The notes under the pieces are model-generated. The model did not search any database, was not told where the DNA came from, and saw only the letters and a list, made by a program, of their open reading frames with translations. From Corydoras sp. C115 (Eukaryota > Chordata > Actinopteri > Siluriformes > Callichthyidae), in assembly GCA_019802505.1 (NCBI GenBank), contig JAFMOC010000002.1:3415001-3479000 (forward strand): a DNA stretch of 64,000 nt, in the 5' to 3' direction. The position numbers and the translations under genes were made by a program. Of this stretch, positions 35,085 to 47,974 are shown piece after piece. The stretch's first letter is position 1. Every line of letters starts with the position of its first letter.

Positions 35085-38000
35085 GCAGACAATTCCGGTC
35101 ATGGCAGCATAATAGGAGGACGTGCGCTAGATCTCTCAGAACAACAAACGGTATTTTGGCACTGCTCCAAGTCAATACACGTGCATTTAATGTATAAGTG
35201 ATTTAATATATGGACTTTGGAAAAAAGCATGCCAGTTAAACCAGCGAAAACAAGATCAAAGACGAGTGTTTTCGGTCCTTCGGTACCACAATTTGTTACC
35301 TCCAACAGCAGAGCGAAAATGGCGACAACGAGTGGCATATCACCAGACAAGGTACAAGCTTCAGGTGAATACAATCCTGGATACCATTAGCCCACTTCAA
35401 AGTGAAAGTATGCAGAGACAACAAAACAGGGTTAGACTTTCAGAAATTGCTCACAGCTGCAGAGGGCCACATCAGTGAGACGGAAGATGTAACGACACAA
35501 ATAAAACAAAAGTGGAGGAATTGGAGGCTAAAATGAAATCACTTACGGAGAAGAACGAAGACTTGGACGCTCTAATATACGGCTTCTTGGACTTCCAGAA
35601 GGTGCTGAGGGGAGAGATGCTGAAGATTTTCTCAAAAAATGGCTACATGAGGTCCTCAGGGCGATCAATTTCCTTCACATTCCTACCAGACCTCCAAACG
35701 ACCTAAACGAGGGAGCGACTACACGACCACTCATAATGAAGAATCTTAAGTTCAAGGACAAGGCATGAGGGCGGCGCAGGCTCTGGGCAAAGTCATAATC
35801 GGAACGGCACAGGTGAAGTTTTTCTCCGATTTCTCCATGGAGGTGATAAGCCAGAGACATACAGATCCTGTGAAGCAGGTGCTGCGCTCTAAGGAAATTT
35901 GATTTGGGCTGCTCTTTCCAGTGAAACTTACACATTAAATACGACGGACGAAATGTAATGTTCCATAGCCCAAAAGGGCTGCAACAACGAATCGATAAAA
36001 ATCGATTATGAAAAGTTTTGATAACGAATTTCGTTATCGATTCGTTGGGTCGCACAATTTCCACGTTACTCACAATGTCGTAACCGCTACGTCACCTGCA
36101 ACGCTTCAACAATGCTGGAAAAAAATAGCGGGTTGAACAGAACGAGGCGGAATCTGCAAAATAAGTTAATAAATCGTACAAATGAAACACAGCCAGAAAA
36201 CAAGCTTCCATTTAAATCATCAAAACTGCGGGAGCACTTCACACAAATAAAGAACGTGGGACATGCGAGATCTGAGATAAATGAATTGACCTGCACGGAA
36301 CACTATGGTTATGATACACCACCTGAAACTAAACATGCTGGAGTCACCGATGAGGATGAAGCTTAACAGCGAGTAAATCACTGCAACATCCCGAGTTTCT
36401 TTAGTTTTGAAATGAGACCGGTAGAGCATGCTTAATGCTCTTTTTGGTTGTTAACTGGATAATGACAGTGATGGGGAACGTGTGTTACTTTTTATTTTCA
36501 TTTAATTAGCTTAAGCCGTGTTGAAATGTGCTTTAAAAATACATACAACTTGTACACAATTAATGATCAAGCTTCACGTTTTAATTTTTTGACAAAATAG
36601 TTATAAACAAAATAGTTAATAACATATTACAGCTACACAAATTTGTGTAATTTAGGTTTTTTTTTTCACACTATGCAACATATAGTGCCAGTGTGTTTGA
36701 GATTTGTGTTTAAATGCTCTTTGGGCTACTTGGATGCCTCAAACTCATACTGTAAATAAAACCAGACATTTATTGACCTGCTTAATAATTAGCTGGTTTT
36801 CTTCATAACTTGTTGTACTGTATATACACAAGTTGCTTTGGATAAAAGTGTCTGCTAAATGACTAAATGTAAATGTAAAGACATGGAAAAATTTATTTAT
36901 TTATCTGATTCATCGATTAATCGAAAAAATAATCGACCGATTAATCGATTATCAAAATAATCGTTAGTCAAAGATGGTGTTTTGTGCGGTGTGGTAGGGA
37001 ATGGCTATTTTAATTAATAAGCATGGTAGATTTATCATATTACATATGTAATTTTAAACCAAAATTGGACTGATTGTTTGGTAAAGATAGCTCTCATAGC
37101 CAATCAAGAAAGACTATTACCAGTTTCATGGAGAAATTATGATTTTGAGAGATTTGGAGGACTATAAACCCAAATAAGAAACAATAGTCCTGTTTTTCGG
37201 CAACATAAATCTTATTCCTGGTTGGATTTTCTTTAAAATTTTACATTTTTAATAACAAATGTGAAACACTGTTAGTATAGCAGTATAGTACTATCAGACC
37301 ATGCTCCAGTTTCCATGGAGTACAGCACGCTGGAGGAATTTAAGGACCCTCCAAGATGGGCCTTTAAACCTAATTGGTTGCAAGACCCAGATTTTATGTA
37401 ATACATTAGGGTATAATTTTCAGTTAAACACTTCTTAAAACTTTTCTTTAGTCAGATGCGAGGTATTTAATGCATTTATTAGGGGACATATATTGAGTTA
37501 TACAAGCTATAAAGCCAAAATGTTTAGGTACATGGTAACTCAATTACAGCAAGATATTAAAGCACTGGAAGATGACCGGCAAATAAATAACAGCCCAGAA
37601 AATCAGCAAAAGCTGATATTCCTAAAAGCTCAATATGAGAAGAATTAATGGCAATTAAAGCCTTAAGCAGAATAAATAGATTAAAACAGGTATATTATGA
37701 TCAAGGGGAGAAATCTGGAAAATTATTGGCGTATTAAATCACTACAAAATGAAAAAGCAATATCTGAACTAGTGAGTAAGATAGGGTTAACACAACAAAA
37801 GAAATAAATAACACTTTTAAAGAATATTATGAGAATCTTAATAGATCAGAACTTCAAGTTGATAGTACCAATCTACAAGAAACATTCCTAAATAAGCTTA
37901 GTTTCCCCACTCTTACTCAAGAAAACTAGGATTATCTCAACAGCCCAATAGAGATGTAAAAAATATATAAGGCTCTCCAACTGATGAAAAGCCCATCTAT

Positions 38001-38780
38001 GTATAAAGCTCTAATTACAGTTATCCTAAAACCTGGGAAACAGCCTTAAAGTTGACCGATATGGCTACTCAACTCCGATATTAAATTAATAGCCAAAATA
38101 TTGGCATTAAGACTGGAAAAATCTCTGCCAGATTTGGTGCATATAGATCAGAATGGTTTTATTAGAGGTCAACAAGGTTTTCACAATGTAAGGAAGAGTA
38201 TTAAATATACTACATGCGAAGAAATTTAAAACAGATATGACCATTCTGCATGGATTAGTGCTGCAATTTGTTGTTGTTTTTAGAGAATCTCTCAACCCCA
38301 TTGGTTGTAATAGAAAAATTAACTACACCAGAGCTGCCATTACACCTTTAGCTCTACTCAAAGCCAATGGAGAATCTACTGAAATAATTCCATAATGCTT
38401 TTTTTCCAAAAAACAATCATTAAGGTCTGATTTAAAGTTCAGGAATACTTGGGTACCAAAAATAGTTTGTCAGCATTTACGCCAATATGGGGAAATGAGA
38501 TGTTCCCTTCCGGGACAAACGATCCCGGATTTAAGTTGTGGGCAAATAAGGGACTAAATACAGTGATGGATCTATATGAATAAAATAATTTGCTTTATAC
38601 ATTTGAGGAAATTGGCAATAAATTTCATTGTCCCAAAACAGATTTTTTTTCAATATCTAAAAATTGGAAGTTATATTCTAGCCTCACAGATGAAACCTGA
38701 CAATAAACCTGCTTTGTCTTTACTTGAAAAAACAGTGCTTGAACATTCCTTTGGTGGATGTCAGATATCTCTTATATGCA
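35085..38780 (+). mobile_element. L1-clade LINE, decayed, with a hAT insertion
   Basis: An ORF1 remnant starts MPVKPAKTRSKTSVFGPSVP at 35229 and later reads NIRLLGLPEGAEGRDAEDFL and LKYDGRNVMFHSPK-like sequence, the conserved core of L1 ORF1 proteins. A hAT element (35975-36968) splits it. ORF2 follows: SDHAPVSMEY (end of the endonuclease domain, near 37290), PRWAFKPNWLQDPDFM, AFIRGHILSYTSYKAKM, then LNSDIKLIAKILALRLEKSL and DQNGFIRGQQGFHNVR of the reverse transcriptase, and GFKLWANKGLNTVMDLYE near 38530. The catalytic-loop region and much else are deleted, and stops are frequent. No target duplication was found. Confidence 0.85.
35975..36968. mobile_element. Second hAT copy, inserted in the L1
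   Basis: The left end AGGGCTGCAACAACGAATCG matches the element at 24193. The right side reads through AATCGATTATCAAAATAATC and CGTTAGT, then stops short of the expected TGCAGCCCTA tip. The flanking CAAAG may be the remains of the target duplication (left flank AGCCCAAA). A deletion therefore removed the right tip. The interior differs from the first copy and holds an 84-codon frame (36112-36366), SGLNRTRRNLQNKLINRTNE onward, that may be the edge of a transposase exon. Confidence 0.88.
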
Positions 38781-38868
38781 CTTTTTTTTTAAATTATAAC
38801 TGTAAAAAAAATATTCAGAGAGAAAAAAAAGATAGCTTGGCAGACTGACCTGATGGCAGATATTACCA

Positions 38869-39070
38869 ATCTGGGTGGAGTTTCCATGTTCTCCCTGTGT
38901 CCGCGTGGGTTTTCTCCGGGTTCTCCGGTTTCTTCCCACAGTCCAAAACATTGTAAAGGTAAATAAAACGCTCTGAATAGCCCCATATAGTGTGTGTTTG
39001 TGTGTGTGTCTGTGTATGTGTTAATGAGTGACCCTAGTAAAGGATTAAGTGGAAGATAATGATGAATGAA
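38869..39070 (+). mobile_element. Partial SINE (head and middle missing)
   Basis: Begins inside the body (ATCTGGGTGGAGTTTCCATG), continues through TCCGGTTTCTTCCCACAG and a TG-rich stretch, then jumps to the 3' end (GGATTAAGTGGAAGATAATG). The CCAGCGAT...GGGGAACCCC block is missing. No convincing target duplication was seen. Confidence 0.8.
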
Positions 39071-40684
39071 GTGTATAAATTAATCAGATTTACACAGCTG
39101 CAGATATGAGCTTGATACCACCACTACAAAAATTAAAGGTATATACATTTTGCCCTCACAGTATTAGCTTACCAGTGAAATTGCATTTTATAATCTGATC
39201 TTTAATAATGTTAAAAAGGTTAAAAATGAAATAAAAACAATAACAAGAATAGCAACAGAAAAGGAAAGATCCTCAATGCTCCAATATGTTTAAATACCCA
39301 CAAGTTGCACAGATTTGTAAAAAATTTTTTTTTTTAAATAAATAGATTATACACAGTGCATAAACAGTGCATAAACATTCAATTTTGACTAAATGCACTC
39401 TTTTTTCACATAGTAATGCTATCTGCATCTGCAGAGGAAGCAAATACATCTCTGGGTCCAAGCCAAATAATGTTGGACAAGACCGCACAGCATTTGACTA
39501 GACTCCTGACCTAAATTACACACAGTCAGCAGCAACAAACCCCAGGACAACATGCTGCAAGTGGCCCGACATTCAGGTAATGGAATATAATGCTGTATCT
39601 GCAGAGAACAGGCAACACCAGAATAATCCACAAGAACATGGTCACCAAGACAATTAACTTGGTACATTTTCAAAATAACCTCATACTACATCAGTGGCAT
39701 CAAATCACAGCTTTAATCTGTTTAGACCAAAGATCCAACCAATGTTTGGAACTCCATATGCTTCTAAGAAAATCATTAATAAAAGTTTAGAACAATGTAA
39801 GAATTTTAAAAACACATCAGCTTTAATCTTAAGTGTAGTGATGGGAATTTTGATTCATATGACAAACTGAAATATGAATTCTACTGTGTGCAGTAATGTG
39901 CCGTGTGCAAAAGCATCAGTTTTATAAAGAAAAGGGTTTAGCAACATACAAAGCCTTAACATTTGCCAAGTTTGGCTAAAATATATGGCTACAGAGAGGT
40001 AGCCATATGTTTTAGAGAGATTTGGGAGCCAAAAGATTTCTGAAAATAGACAAACTTCCCGTCACTACTAAAGTCACATTCAAATTCATCATTTTTTTTT
40101 TGCATAATTTCCAAAGGCATCCAAACACCAAACATCATAACACTGCTGATGCATCCTCCCTCCACCTCCACCCCAAATCACCCCTGTGCATTATAACCAT
40201 CTCTGCTGGTGCAGTTTTGATAATAACTGAGCTTTAATAAGGCTTTAATGGCTCAACCAACTTTTGAGATATTCACAGCTGAAGCGATCCGTACTTTAGG
40301 CTGTTTTAGGGAAACAAAAGCACACTGATGGATGGCACTTGTCAAGCTAGAGCCAACAACCAATCTGTTTAAATGTAAGACTATAATGAATTACTAACTG
40401 AAGATATCCTGATTTGTATCTGCATTCACAATAAATGGACTCTTATCAGGTCATATAGACACTGTAGTGAAAGGTAAAATAAGAACATTCTGTGAAAAGC
40501 CATTTTCTGTTCAAAATGAAGATTGTACCTACTTCAAATGATATTGCATAAATATTTATGGAATGTGCAGTAAATATAGTTCTCTATAGGAAAACCAAAA
40601 ATTAAAACTAAAATAATTTAAAACATCTTAATTACTTTTTTAAATATTCAAGCAATATGCATCACCAGATTTTTGTTACTAGAA
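39071..40684. other. Non-coding stretch
   Basis: No gene recognised. Frames at 39419-39673 (minus) and 39590-39790 (plus) overlap each other and have no domain. Confidence 0.5.
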
Positions 40685-41043
40685 GTCACCAGACGGGCGG
40701 CACGGTGGCTTAGTGGTTAGCACATTCGCCTCTCAGTGCTAGGGATTCCCAGTTCGAATTCCCAACTGGGAGGAGTTTCCATGTTCTCCCCGTGTCCGCA
40801 TGGGTTTCCTCCGGGTTCTCCGGTTTCCTCCCACAGTCCAAAAACATGGATCAAGTCAATTGAGTTATCCAAATTGCCCCATATAGAGTGTGTGTGAGTG
40901 AGTGAGTGAGTGTGTGCCCAGCGATGGATTGGCACCCTGTCCTGGGTATATCTGCCTGAAACGTTCTCCCCTGGATGGGCATGGGGAACCCCCTCGCGAC
41001 CCTAATATAGGATAAAGCGGAAGATAATGAATGGTCACCAGAC
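40685..41043 (+). mobile_element. Full-length DANA-like SINE with target duplication
   Basis: The body 40695-41033 (339 bp) is the best reference copy. The tRNA-like head has an A box (TGGCTTAGTGG) and a B-box-like AGTTCGAATTCCC. The conserved GTTTCCATGTTCTCCCCGTG block, a TG-rich spacer, the CCAGCGATGGATTGG block and GATAAAGCGGAAGATAATGA at the 3' end follow. Direct repeats GTCACCAGAC lie at 40685-40694 and 41034-41043. Layout and much of the wording match the zebrafish DANA SINE group. It would be transcribed by RNA polymerase III and mobilised by a LINE. Confidence 0.93.
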
Positions 41044-41771
<728 letters not shown>

Positions 41772-42154
41772 CTCTTTCTTTGCTAATACATTTTTTTGCT
41801 GTAACTTGATGCTTGTGTTTAGAATATCATGGACTATAATGTGGTTTAGGTCCTATTATTCGCTGCATTTCACTATATATAGATTTTTTTGTTAATGTCT
41901 TGTAACAGCTAATGGTAGGGCATACTCCATTATACATAATGACTAATGAATGAATGATGCAAGTGGCACAAGCCAAAATAACGCCTAGGGCAGTACACTG
42001 ATCAGGGCCTTGGTTGTATTTACTCTTTGCCTATATGGTAACATTGGACAGCAATTTTGAGGTTCTTCGTTCTGATCCAACTCATTACTAAAACCGTTGA
42101 GGTCATTTGTATGACTAGAGGAAAAGGCCTTTGTTACAACATATACATATATAC
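41772..42154. other. Non-coding stretch
   Basis: No gene recognised. Confidence 0.5.

Positions 42155-42221
<67 letters not shown>
42155..42221. repeat. (TG)n(TA)n compound microsatellite
   Basis: A short TG run passes into about 55 bp of TA. Confidence 0.95.
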
Positions 42222-42227
<6 letters not shown>

Positions 42228-43359
42228 TTATATAATTATCTGCAGAAGATGTAAATTTAAATGAACTGACCATAATCATTTGGACAAAACTGTCAGCAAA
42301 AAAGAAGGGGGCAGGTCAGTCAATGCACCTGAGCCAGGTAATGAAATGTAGAGAGAAAAAAAAGGTACCTGTTGTTAAATATAGCAGCAAGAGTAGCCAT
42401 CATTACATTTTAATATAGCAGCAGGTCTGCCTCGTGCTCAGTGCTCAATGTTTTAACATTCAGAAAGCCGGAGAAAGACTTCAACCAAGTACAGACAAAG
42501 AAACAACCCTAGCACAGCTGCCTAACCAAACCTGCACTGCATAGATCTTTGTTTCATAACTGATCTTTCAGAGATCCTAACTGACCTTATTTGGAAGACA
42601 ATATCTGGTCTTCACACTGATGACCATGTGCCATAACTGTGGTTGATACACAAAGCTGCAATGCTGTGATCAATAATTAACCAATATCTATCAGTGCTGT
42701 TGCCACTGTAGCTGCAATTTCTGGATCATGGCAGCTCAGGCTTTTATTTATATTTATATATAAAATCTATAATACCCACAAATGTATTTTTCTTTCTGTG
42801 TGAAGTCTTCATGTCCTTCACCTGTTTAGGTTTCATAACAGGGTCCCTCATGTACAAAGACATGCCAATAGCCCAATTTGCTACAATAAACAGCCCTAGC
42901 CATTGTGGATGTATCAGTGCACTCACAGTGTCAGGGACCTAAGCCCGAATAAATAAAGAGTCAGGAAGGGCATCTGGTGTAAAACTGTGCCAAGTTGAGT
43001 TTGTGAACCTTCCTGCAATGGTGACCACTGACTGGAACAGCCAAAAAAACATTTCTCGGACATTTCATACCAATGGAATAACACATTTAAAAATCATATG
43101 TGTGTGATGTGCTAACAAAAGGATGTTTCAATTAAATCAGAAATATACAGGTAACTTTTTAATGATCAATGGTAAAATAAAAAACTAACAAAATGGGACA
43201 CATGAGCGCCTCTGGAAATTTCACACAAACATGAGAAAACACACATTTTACACAGAATATTCTTCCTGTGTGGTGGTAGTGCTTTATGTTGCATACCCGA
43301 AACAAAAAAAAGGAAAAGATTTCTGACATTATGCATTTCATTTTGTGGTAACTGTCTGT
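42222..43359. other. Non-coding stretch
   Basis: No gene recognised; short open frames lack domains. Confidence 0.5.
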
Positions 43360-43490
43360 AGAAGGTCCTGTTCCAGTATTACTGTGCCCCAGAACATGTT
43401 CCATGAAAGCATGAGTTTAATGTAAATGATCTTAAATGACCTGCACAAATCCTTGACCTCAATCCTATCACACAACTTTCAAAGTGACTA
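43360..43490 (+). pseudogene. Possible Tc1-like transposase scrap
   Basis: AGGTCCTGTTCCAGTATTAC, TGTGCCCCAGAACATG and CTTGACCTCAATCC resemble, in the right order, the second-aspartate and PDLNP regions of the Tc1 group also found at 48515 and 56920. Very decayed. Confidence 0.45.
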
Positions 43491-44548
43491 TAAAGCATAG
43501 ATATTTTCCAATGACAATGCTTAATCAGTGTTGCTCCTTTTGGGGGCAAAATAACATGGCTGCACAATTAAACTCAAACTTCACTAAAACATACTGCCAG
43601 GTCCATGAAATAGAAGAGGTCCGCACTGCATGTGTGACAGTGATACACACAGGACACTCATTAGACAGAGGAAAAAAAGTATTTGAGGGCAGGATCATAC
43701 CCAGAATAATGAATGTATTGTGTGCCTGCTTTGAACTAACATTTACTTTTACCCAAAAACCACTGGGAAAAGCTAGTGATACAATTACCATACTGCACAT
43801 ATTTCTTCAAAAAAATTTTGACCCGACGACCTTCAATGTGATGGTTGAGTCTGTTTCTCTTTCACATGACAGAAGTCTGTACTTTTATATCATAGTGTAG
43901 TTAGTGAGACAAATCAGTTATGCGCCCTCTAGTGACTGGGAAATGAATTGGTAAGGACTGACCACAGTTTTACCAGTTTTACCACAGTATATCTTTCTCC
44001 CAAGAACAGATATTAGTTTCTCCAAGGAAGGCACTAATTACATAGTGCTGTTAATATGAGGTAGTATTCACACACTGAAAAATGCCGAAATACACCACTT
44101 GAATATCAGACTGAGCACATAGTTTCCAAAATTATTTCCTTTCACTTATTTTGTGTCTCAAATATGTGTTACTGTTTATTGAATAAAGCCAAACTAAGTA
44201 AAGCAGTGCCTTGTTTTGGCAGTCTAAAACTGCCTGAACGTTAATTTTAGAACAAACATTTTTGTCCGAGTTTAGCTCATTTTCTCATTTAAAGCCAGTA
44301 CATATGAATACATGACCAAAAATTAACACAGCTAAATAACAGCTTTGTTATTTAAGCATTTTTAGATATTAAAACTAGATCTGTTTCTCCAGGGTTCTTA
44401 AAAAAATCTAAAAACAGGCTGGGAAAAAAAAACTGATGTCATGACATTGCCCCAAGTGTGAATGTGTTTGTGGATAGGGTCCAGAACAGACACTCTGTTT
44501 TTTCCACCTTTCTGATGATGTGGTTTGGTTAAACATAAATAGAATGTT
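43491..44548. other. Non-coding stretch
   Basis: A 138-codon plus frame (43484-43900) and an overlapping 91-codon minus frame lie here. Neither has a recognised domain, start context or splice support. Confidence 0.45.
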
Positions 44549-44931
44549 GCAATTAATGTCCATCCATCCATCCATCATCTCCCGCTTTATCCTCTATTAG
44601 GGTTGCGGTGGGGTTCCCCATGCCCATCCAGGGGAGAACATCTCGGGCGCTGGGCAGATACACCCAGGACAGGGCGCCAATCCATCGCTGGGCACACACT
44701 CACTCACACAGACACACTCTATATGGGGCAATTTGGAGAACTCAATTGACTTGATCCATGTTTTTGGACTTTGGGAGGAAACCGGAGAACCCGGAGGAAA
44801 CCCACGCAGACACGGGGAGAACATGAAAAATCCACCCAGATGGGGAGTCGAACCGGGAATCCCTAGTGCTGAGAGGCGAACATGCTAACCACCTAACCAC
44901 TAAGCCACCGTGCCGCAGCGCAATTAATGTC
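44549..44931 (-). mobile_element. Full-length SINE, minus orientation
   Basis: The body 44561-44919 runs from a CATC tail and CCCGCTTTATCC to the inverted tRNA-like head (GGTTAGCATG, B box GGTTCGACTCC). Exact 12-bp duplications GCAATTAATGTC flank it (44549-44560 and 44920-44931). Confidence 0.95.
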
Positions 44932-45218
44932 AATAACAAAAATACATAAACATAAAAATTGCTGCTGCAAGAAATGCAACTTTTATGAATTTCCCCATCA
45001 TGGGATTATTAAAAGTATCAGTGACTTTAAAAATGAATTTACTAATAGGTTCACTGTAGAAGCACTGGTGGGTTTTCCGGGATCAAACTCCTCAGAGATG
45101 GATTTAAAAAAGTGCAAATGTTTCACAAGATGAGCCTGGCTTTAAGTTTCTTTTTGAAAAGAAAAAAAAAAAAAAAAAAAAAGTCACTGAATGTTGTGCT
45201 AAAGTCAAAAAAATGTAC
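44932..45218. other. Short non-coding stretch with A run
   Basis: A poly-A run at about 45163-45182; no gene. Confidence 0.5.
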
Positions 45219-45757
45219 ATCCAGTTACTAACAAAAAAGTGGAAAATCAACATCTTTGATGTTATAAGGGTGCATCAGCGCCCACGGTTTGGGGGACCTG
45301 CATATATGTAAAGGTAACAATGATGCAAAGGTTTATACTGAGTTTTTTTTTTTTGTATGTGTGTGTGTGTGTGTGTGTTCTTGACTGTCCACAGTCAAGA
45401 TTTATCACCTATTGAAAGTCTTTAATGAAAAGGAAAATCAGAAAATCTTCAATTCTAAAACTTATAAAGAAAGTATTGTGTAAAAAATTAAAGGCAACGT
45501 ATTTATTTCAACTGTGTCTCTAGAATCTTATTTTACATTTGTCCCAATTTCTTTCAGTGTGTTGCAGGAATTTCTTAATTCCGAATTCATTTCCACATTG
45601 AAAACATATACTATACTATGAACCTTCCCAAGGTTTTAGAGAAATAACACCTTAAAGACACTAAAACTAAAACTTATACAACTAAAAATATACCAGTATA
45701 AACCTTTGCATCACTATCAAATATGCTGTTTTTCCACGTTTTTGTTAGTAACTGGAT
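45219..45757. mobile_element. MITE with long terminal inverted repeats
   Basis: The left end ATCCAGTTACTAACAAAAAA is matched in reverse complement at the right end (45735-45757). A second inverted pair, ATGATGCAAAGGTTTATACTG (about 45322) against its complement (about 45694-45714), lies inside. It is about 540 bp with no transposase frame and a GT microsatellite (about 45357-45379) in the middle. The target duplication is not certain, as TA-rich flanks blur it. It is a non-autonomous cut-and-paste element of unknown parent. Confidence 0.8.
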
Positions 45758-46194
45758 ATATATATTTCTTTACCTTTAGGACACCATTCACCATTTTTTT
45801 TTCTTAAAAATAAGCTAAAAAGGTTCACCTTGGAAAACTTTATTGTTTAAAGTAGCTCTGTTTAGCTAATTAAAAATTAAGTAAATAAACAAATTAGACC
45901 CTTATTTACATGCACTTATCAGGCAGACAGCTCAGTGTCAAACAAAGGAGTGTAAGTCGGACTCCCGCACAGAACAGACTGGCAGACTTGTGCTGCAATT
46001 TGACTTTTACCACCTGACTCAACTCCATTTAATTTGAGGCAATCTAGTTTGATGCTAGTGAAGACAAGGACCGCATATGTAATTCATCCAGTTTAGCCAA
46101 CCCATTCACAAATTCTGTTGTCACAAACACTGCCATACCATGCCATAATCAAACACGTCTTTCAGTAACTGCAGTACATGCAGAAGCTTACAGC
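45758..46194. other. Non-coding stretch
   Basis: No gene recognised. Confidence 0.5.
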
Positions 46195-46570
46195 CTGTCA
46201 AATACATTCATTCATTCATTCATTCATTATCTTCCGCTTTATCCTCTATTAGGGTCGCGGGGGGGGTTCCCCATGCCCATCCAGGGGAGAAAGTTTCGGG
46301 CACTGGGCAGATACACCCAGGACAGGGCGTCAATCTATCGCTGGGCACACAATCACACACACATACACACTCTATATGGGGCAATTTGGATAACTCAATT
46401 GACTTGATCCATGTTTTTGGACTGTGGGAGGAAACTGGAGAACCCGGAGGAAACCCACGCGGACACGGGGAGAACATGGAAACTCCACCTAGATGGGGAT
46501 TCGAACTAGTGCTGAATCCCTAGTGCTGAGAGGCGAACGTGCTAACCACTAAGCCACCCTGTAAAATACA
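46195..46570 (-). mobile_element. Full-length SINE, minus orientation
   Basis: The body 46207-46558 starts with (ATTC)n, then CTTCCGCTTTATCC, and ends at the inverted head (GTTAGCACG, ACTAAGCCACC). Flanks CTGTCAAATACA (46195-46206) and CTGTAAAATACA (46559-46570) differ at one base of twelve. Confidence 0.93.
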
Positions 46571-46844
46571 AGCATTTCAAAATGAAAAATAAAAGCAGAA
46601 CTTCATTCAGATGCACAAGCAAAATAGAACACAGCATTTCAAATAGTGCAACAACACTGCTGCTGTCAATTAGACAAACAGGGTAGCATCTGAAATCATG
46701 AAAACTGAGAATTAGAAGATTGAGCAAAATACTACACTCACCACCCACAATGACCTTTCATGTAAAGCATGTAAACTTCATTTACACACATGACATTCTC
46801 AAGAAACACAGTATGTTACAGTAATCATAGCCACTCAAAGGAGT
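46571..46844. other. Short non-coding stretch
   Basis: No gene recognised. Confidence 0.5.
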
Positions 46845-47005
46845 TTAGATTTGAGGTCAGGTCTCTGTACAGAGAGTCCAGTACTTTTACATCAAACTCA
46901 CTAAATGCCTCAGTCCACCGATTATAGAGCTTGCTTTGTGCACTAAGGCATGTTTATACAGAAACAGAAAAACGGCTTCCCCATACTGTTCATAACCTGT
47001 CAAAA
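46845..47005 (-). pseudogene. Tc1-like transposase fragment (antisense)
   Basis: GATTTGAGGTCAGGTCTCTG, AGAGCTTGCTTTGTGCACTA, AGGCATG and CCATACTGTTC are, in order, the antisense of the PDLNPIE-to-QHDCAP region of the Tc1 group also seen at 32868 and 52720. No open frame. Confidence 0.7.
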
Positions 47006-47119
47006 AAAACCTTGGTATAAATAACAAGACCACAACAATAGTGTCAAAAGTGTCATACTTAGTATTAATGTACTCAGATCAGCATGCAGAATGAACTAAA
47101 ACTAATATCTACCTCTTAG

Positions 47120-47974
47120 GGGCATTCTCTTAATGAGCTTCAAGAGGCAGTGACCTGAAATGGTCTTCCAATGGTCTTGAAGGAGTTCCCAGACATGCTT
47201 AGCACTTGTTTGCCCTTTTGTCTTCACTCTGTGGTCCAGCTCACCCCAAACCATCTCGATTGGGTTCAGGTGACTGTGGAGGCCAGGTCATCTGGCGCAG
47301 CACCCCATCACTCTCCTTCTTGGTCAAATAGCCCTTACACAGCCTGGAGGTGTGTAAGGGGTCATTGTCCTGTTGAAAAATAAATGATGGTCCAACTAAA
47401 CACAAACCAGATGGAATAGCATGCCTCTGCAAGATGCTGTGGTAGCCATGCTCATCAGTATGGCTTCAATTTTGAATAAATCCCCAACAGCACCCCCAAA
47501 CCATCACACCTTCTCCTCCTCCATGCTTCACGGTGGGAACCAGGCATGTAGAGTCCAGAGGGGACTCATGTTCTTTCTTTCCTGGGGCAGTCCTCATGTG
47601 AGCCAGTTTCTTTGTAGTCAATGTTGTCCCAATTTAGGCAAGAAATCCCACTTATTAAACCTGACAGGGCACACCTGTGAAGTGAAAACCATTTCAGGTG
47701 ACTCCCTCTTGAAGCTCATCATGAGAATGTCAAAAGTGTGTGAAGCAGTAATCAAAGCAAAAGGTGGCTACTTTGAAGAACCTACAATATAAGACATAAT
47801 TTCACTCGTTTCACACTTTTTTATAAAAAAAAGTCCACTTTTTAAGTATATAATTCCACATGTGTTAATTCATAGTTTTGATGCCTTCAATGTGAATCTA
47901 CAATTTTCATAGTCATGAAAATAAAGAACTCTTTGAATGAGAAAGGTGTGTACAAACTTTTGGTCAATACTGTA
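47120..47974 (-). mobile_element. Tc1-like element F, left end and middle lost
   Basis: The right end (47942-47972, then TA) reads GGTGTGTACAAACTTTTGGT, the outer repeat of a common fish Tc1 family. A long inner terminal-repeat region precedes it (TCACACTTTT, AATTCCACATGTGTTAATTC, TTTCATAGTCATGAAAATAA). The minus-strand transposase remnant occupies about 47135-47620. The copy is cut at about 47120, before its left terminal repeat. Confidence 0.88.
47135..47620 (-). pseudogene. Tc1-like transposase of element F, catalytic half
   Basis: The minus strand reads MQRHAIPSGLCLVGPSFIFQ, QDNDPLHTSRLCKGYLTKKE (second aspartate; PKH has become PLH) and MTWPPQSPEPNRDGLG, where the PDLNPIE motif is disrupted by a frame change. 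Upstream, CACGGTGGGAACCAGGCATG encodes the preceding VKHGG-side region, but most of the N-terminal DNA-binding half is deleted. A scrap encoding KKRNWLT-like sequence remains near 47580. Confidence 0.88.

Noticed and set aside
40695..40765. Possible tRNA gene (A box and B box)
   Set aside because: It is the tRNA-like head of the SINE; it lacks a proper cloverleaf and is repeated with the SINE body.
43484..43900. 138-codon plus frame overlapped by a 91-codon minus frame
   Set aside because: Unrecognised, AT-rich codons, begins next to a decayed Tc1 scrap; no evidence of a gene.
44597..44939. Frames such as MFSPCLRGFPPGSPVSSQSP, also at 46220, 55087 and 55460
   Set aside because: They are read through SINE bodies and recur wherever that SINE lies.
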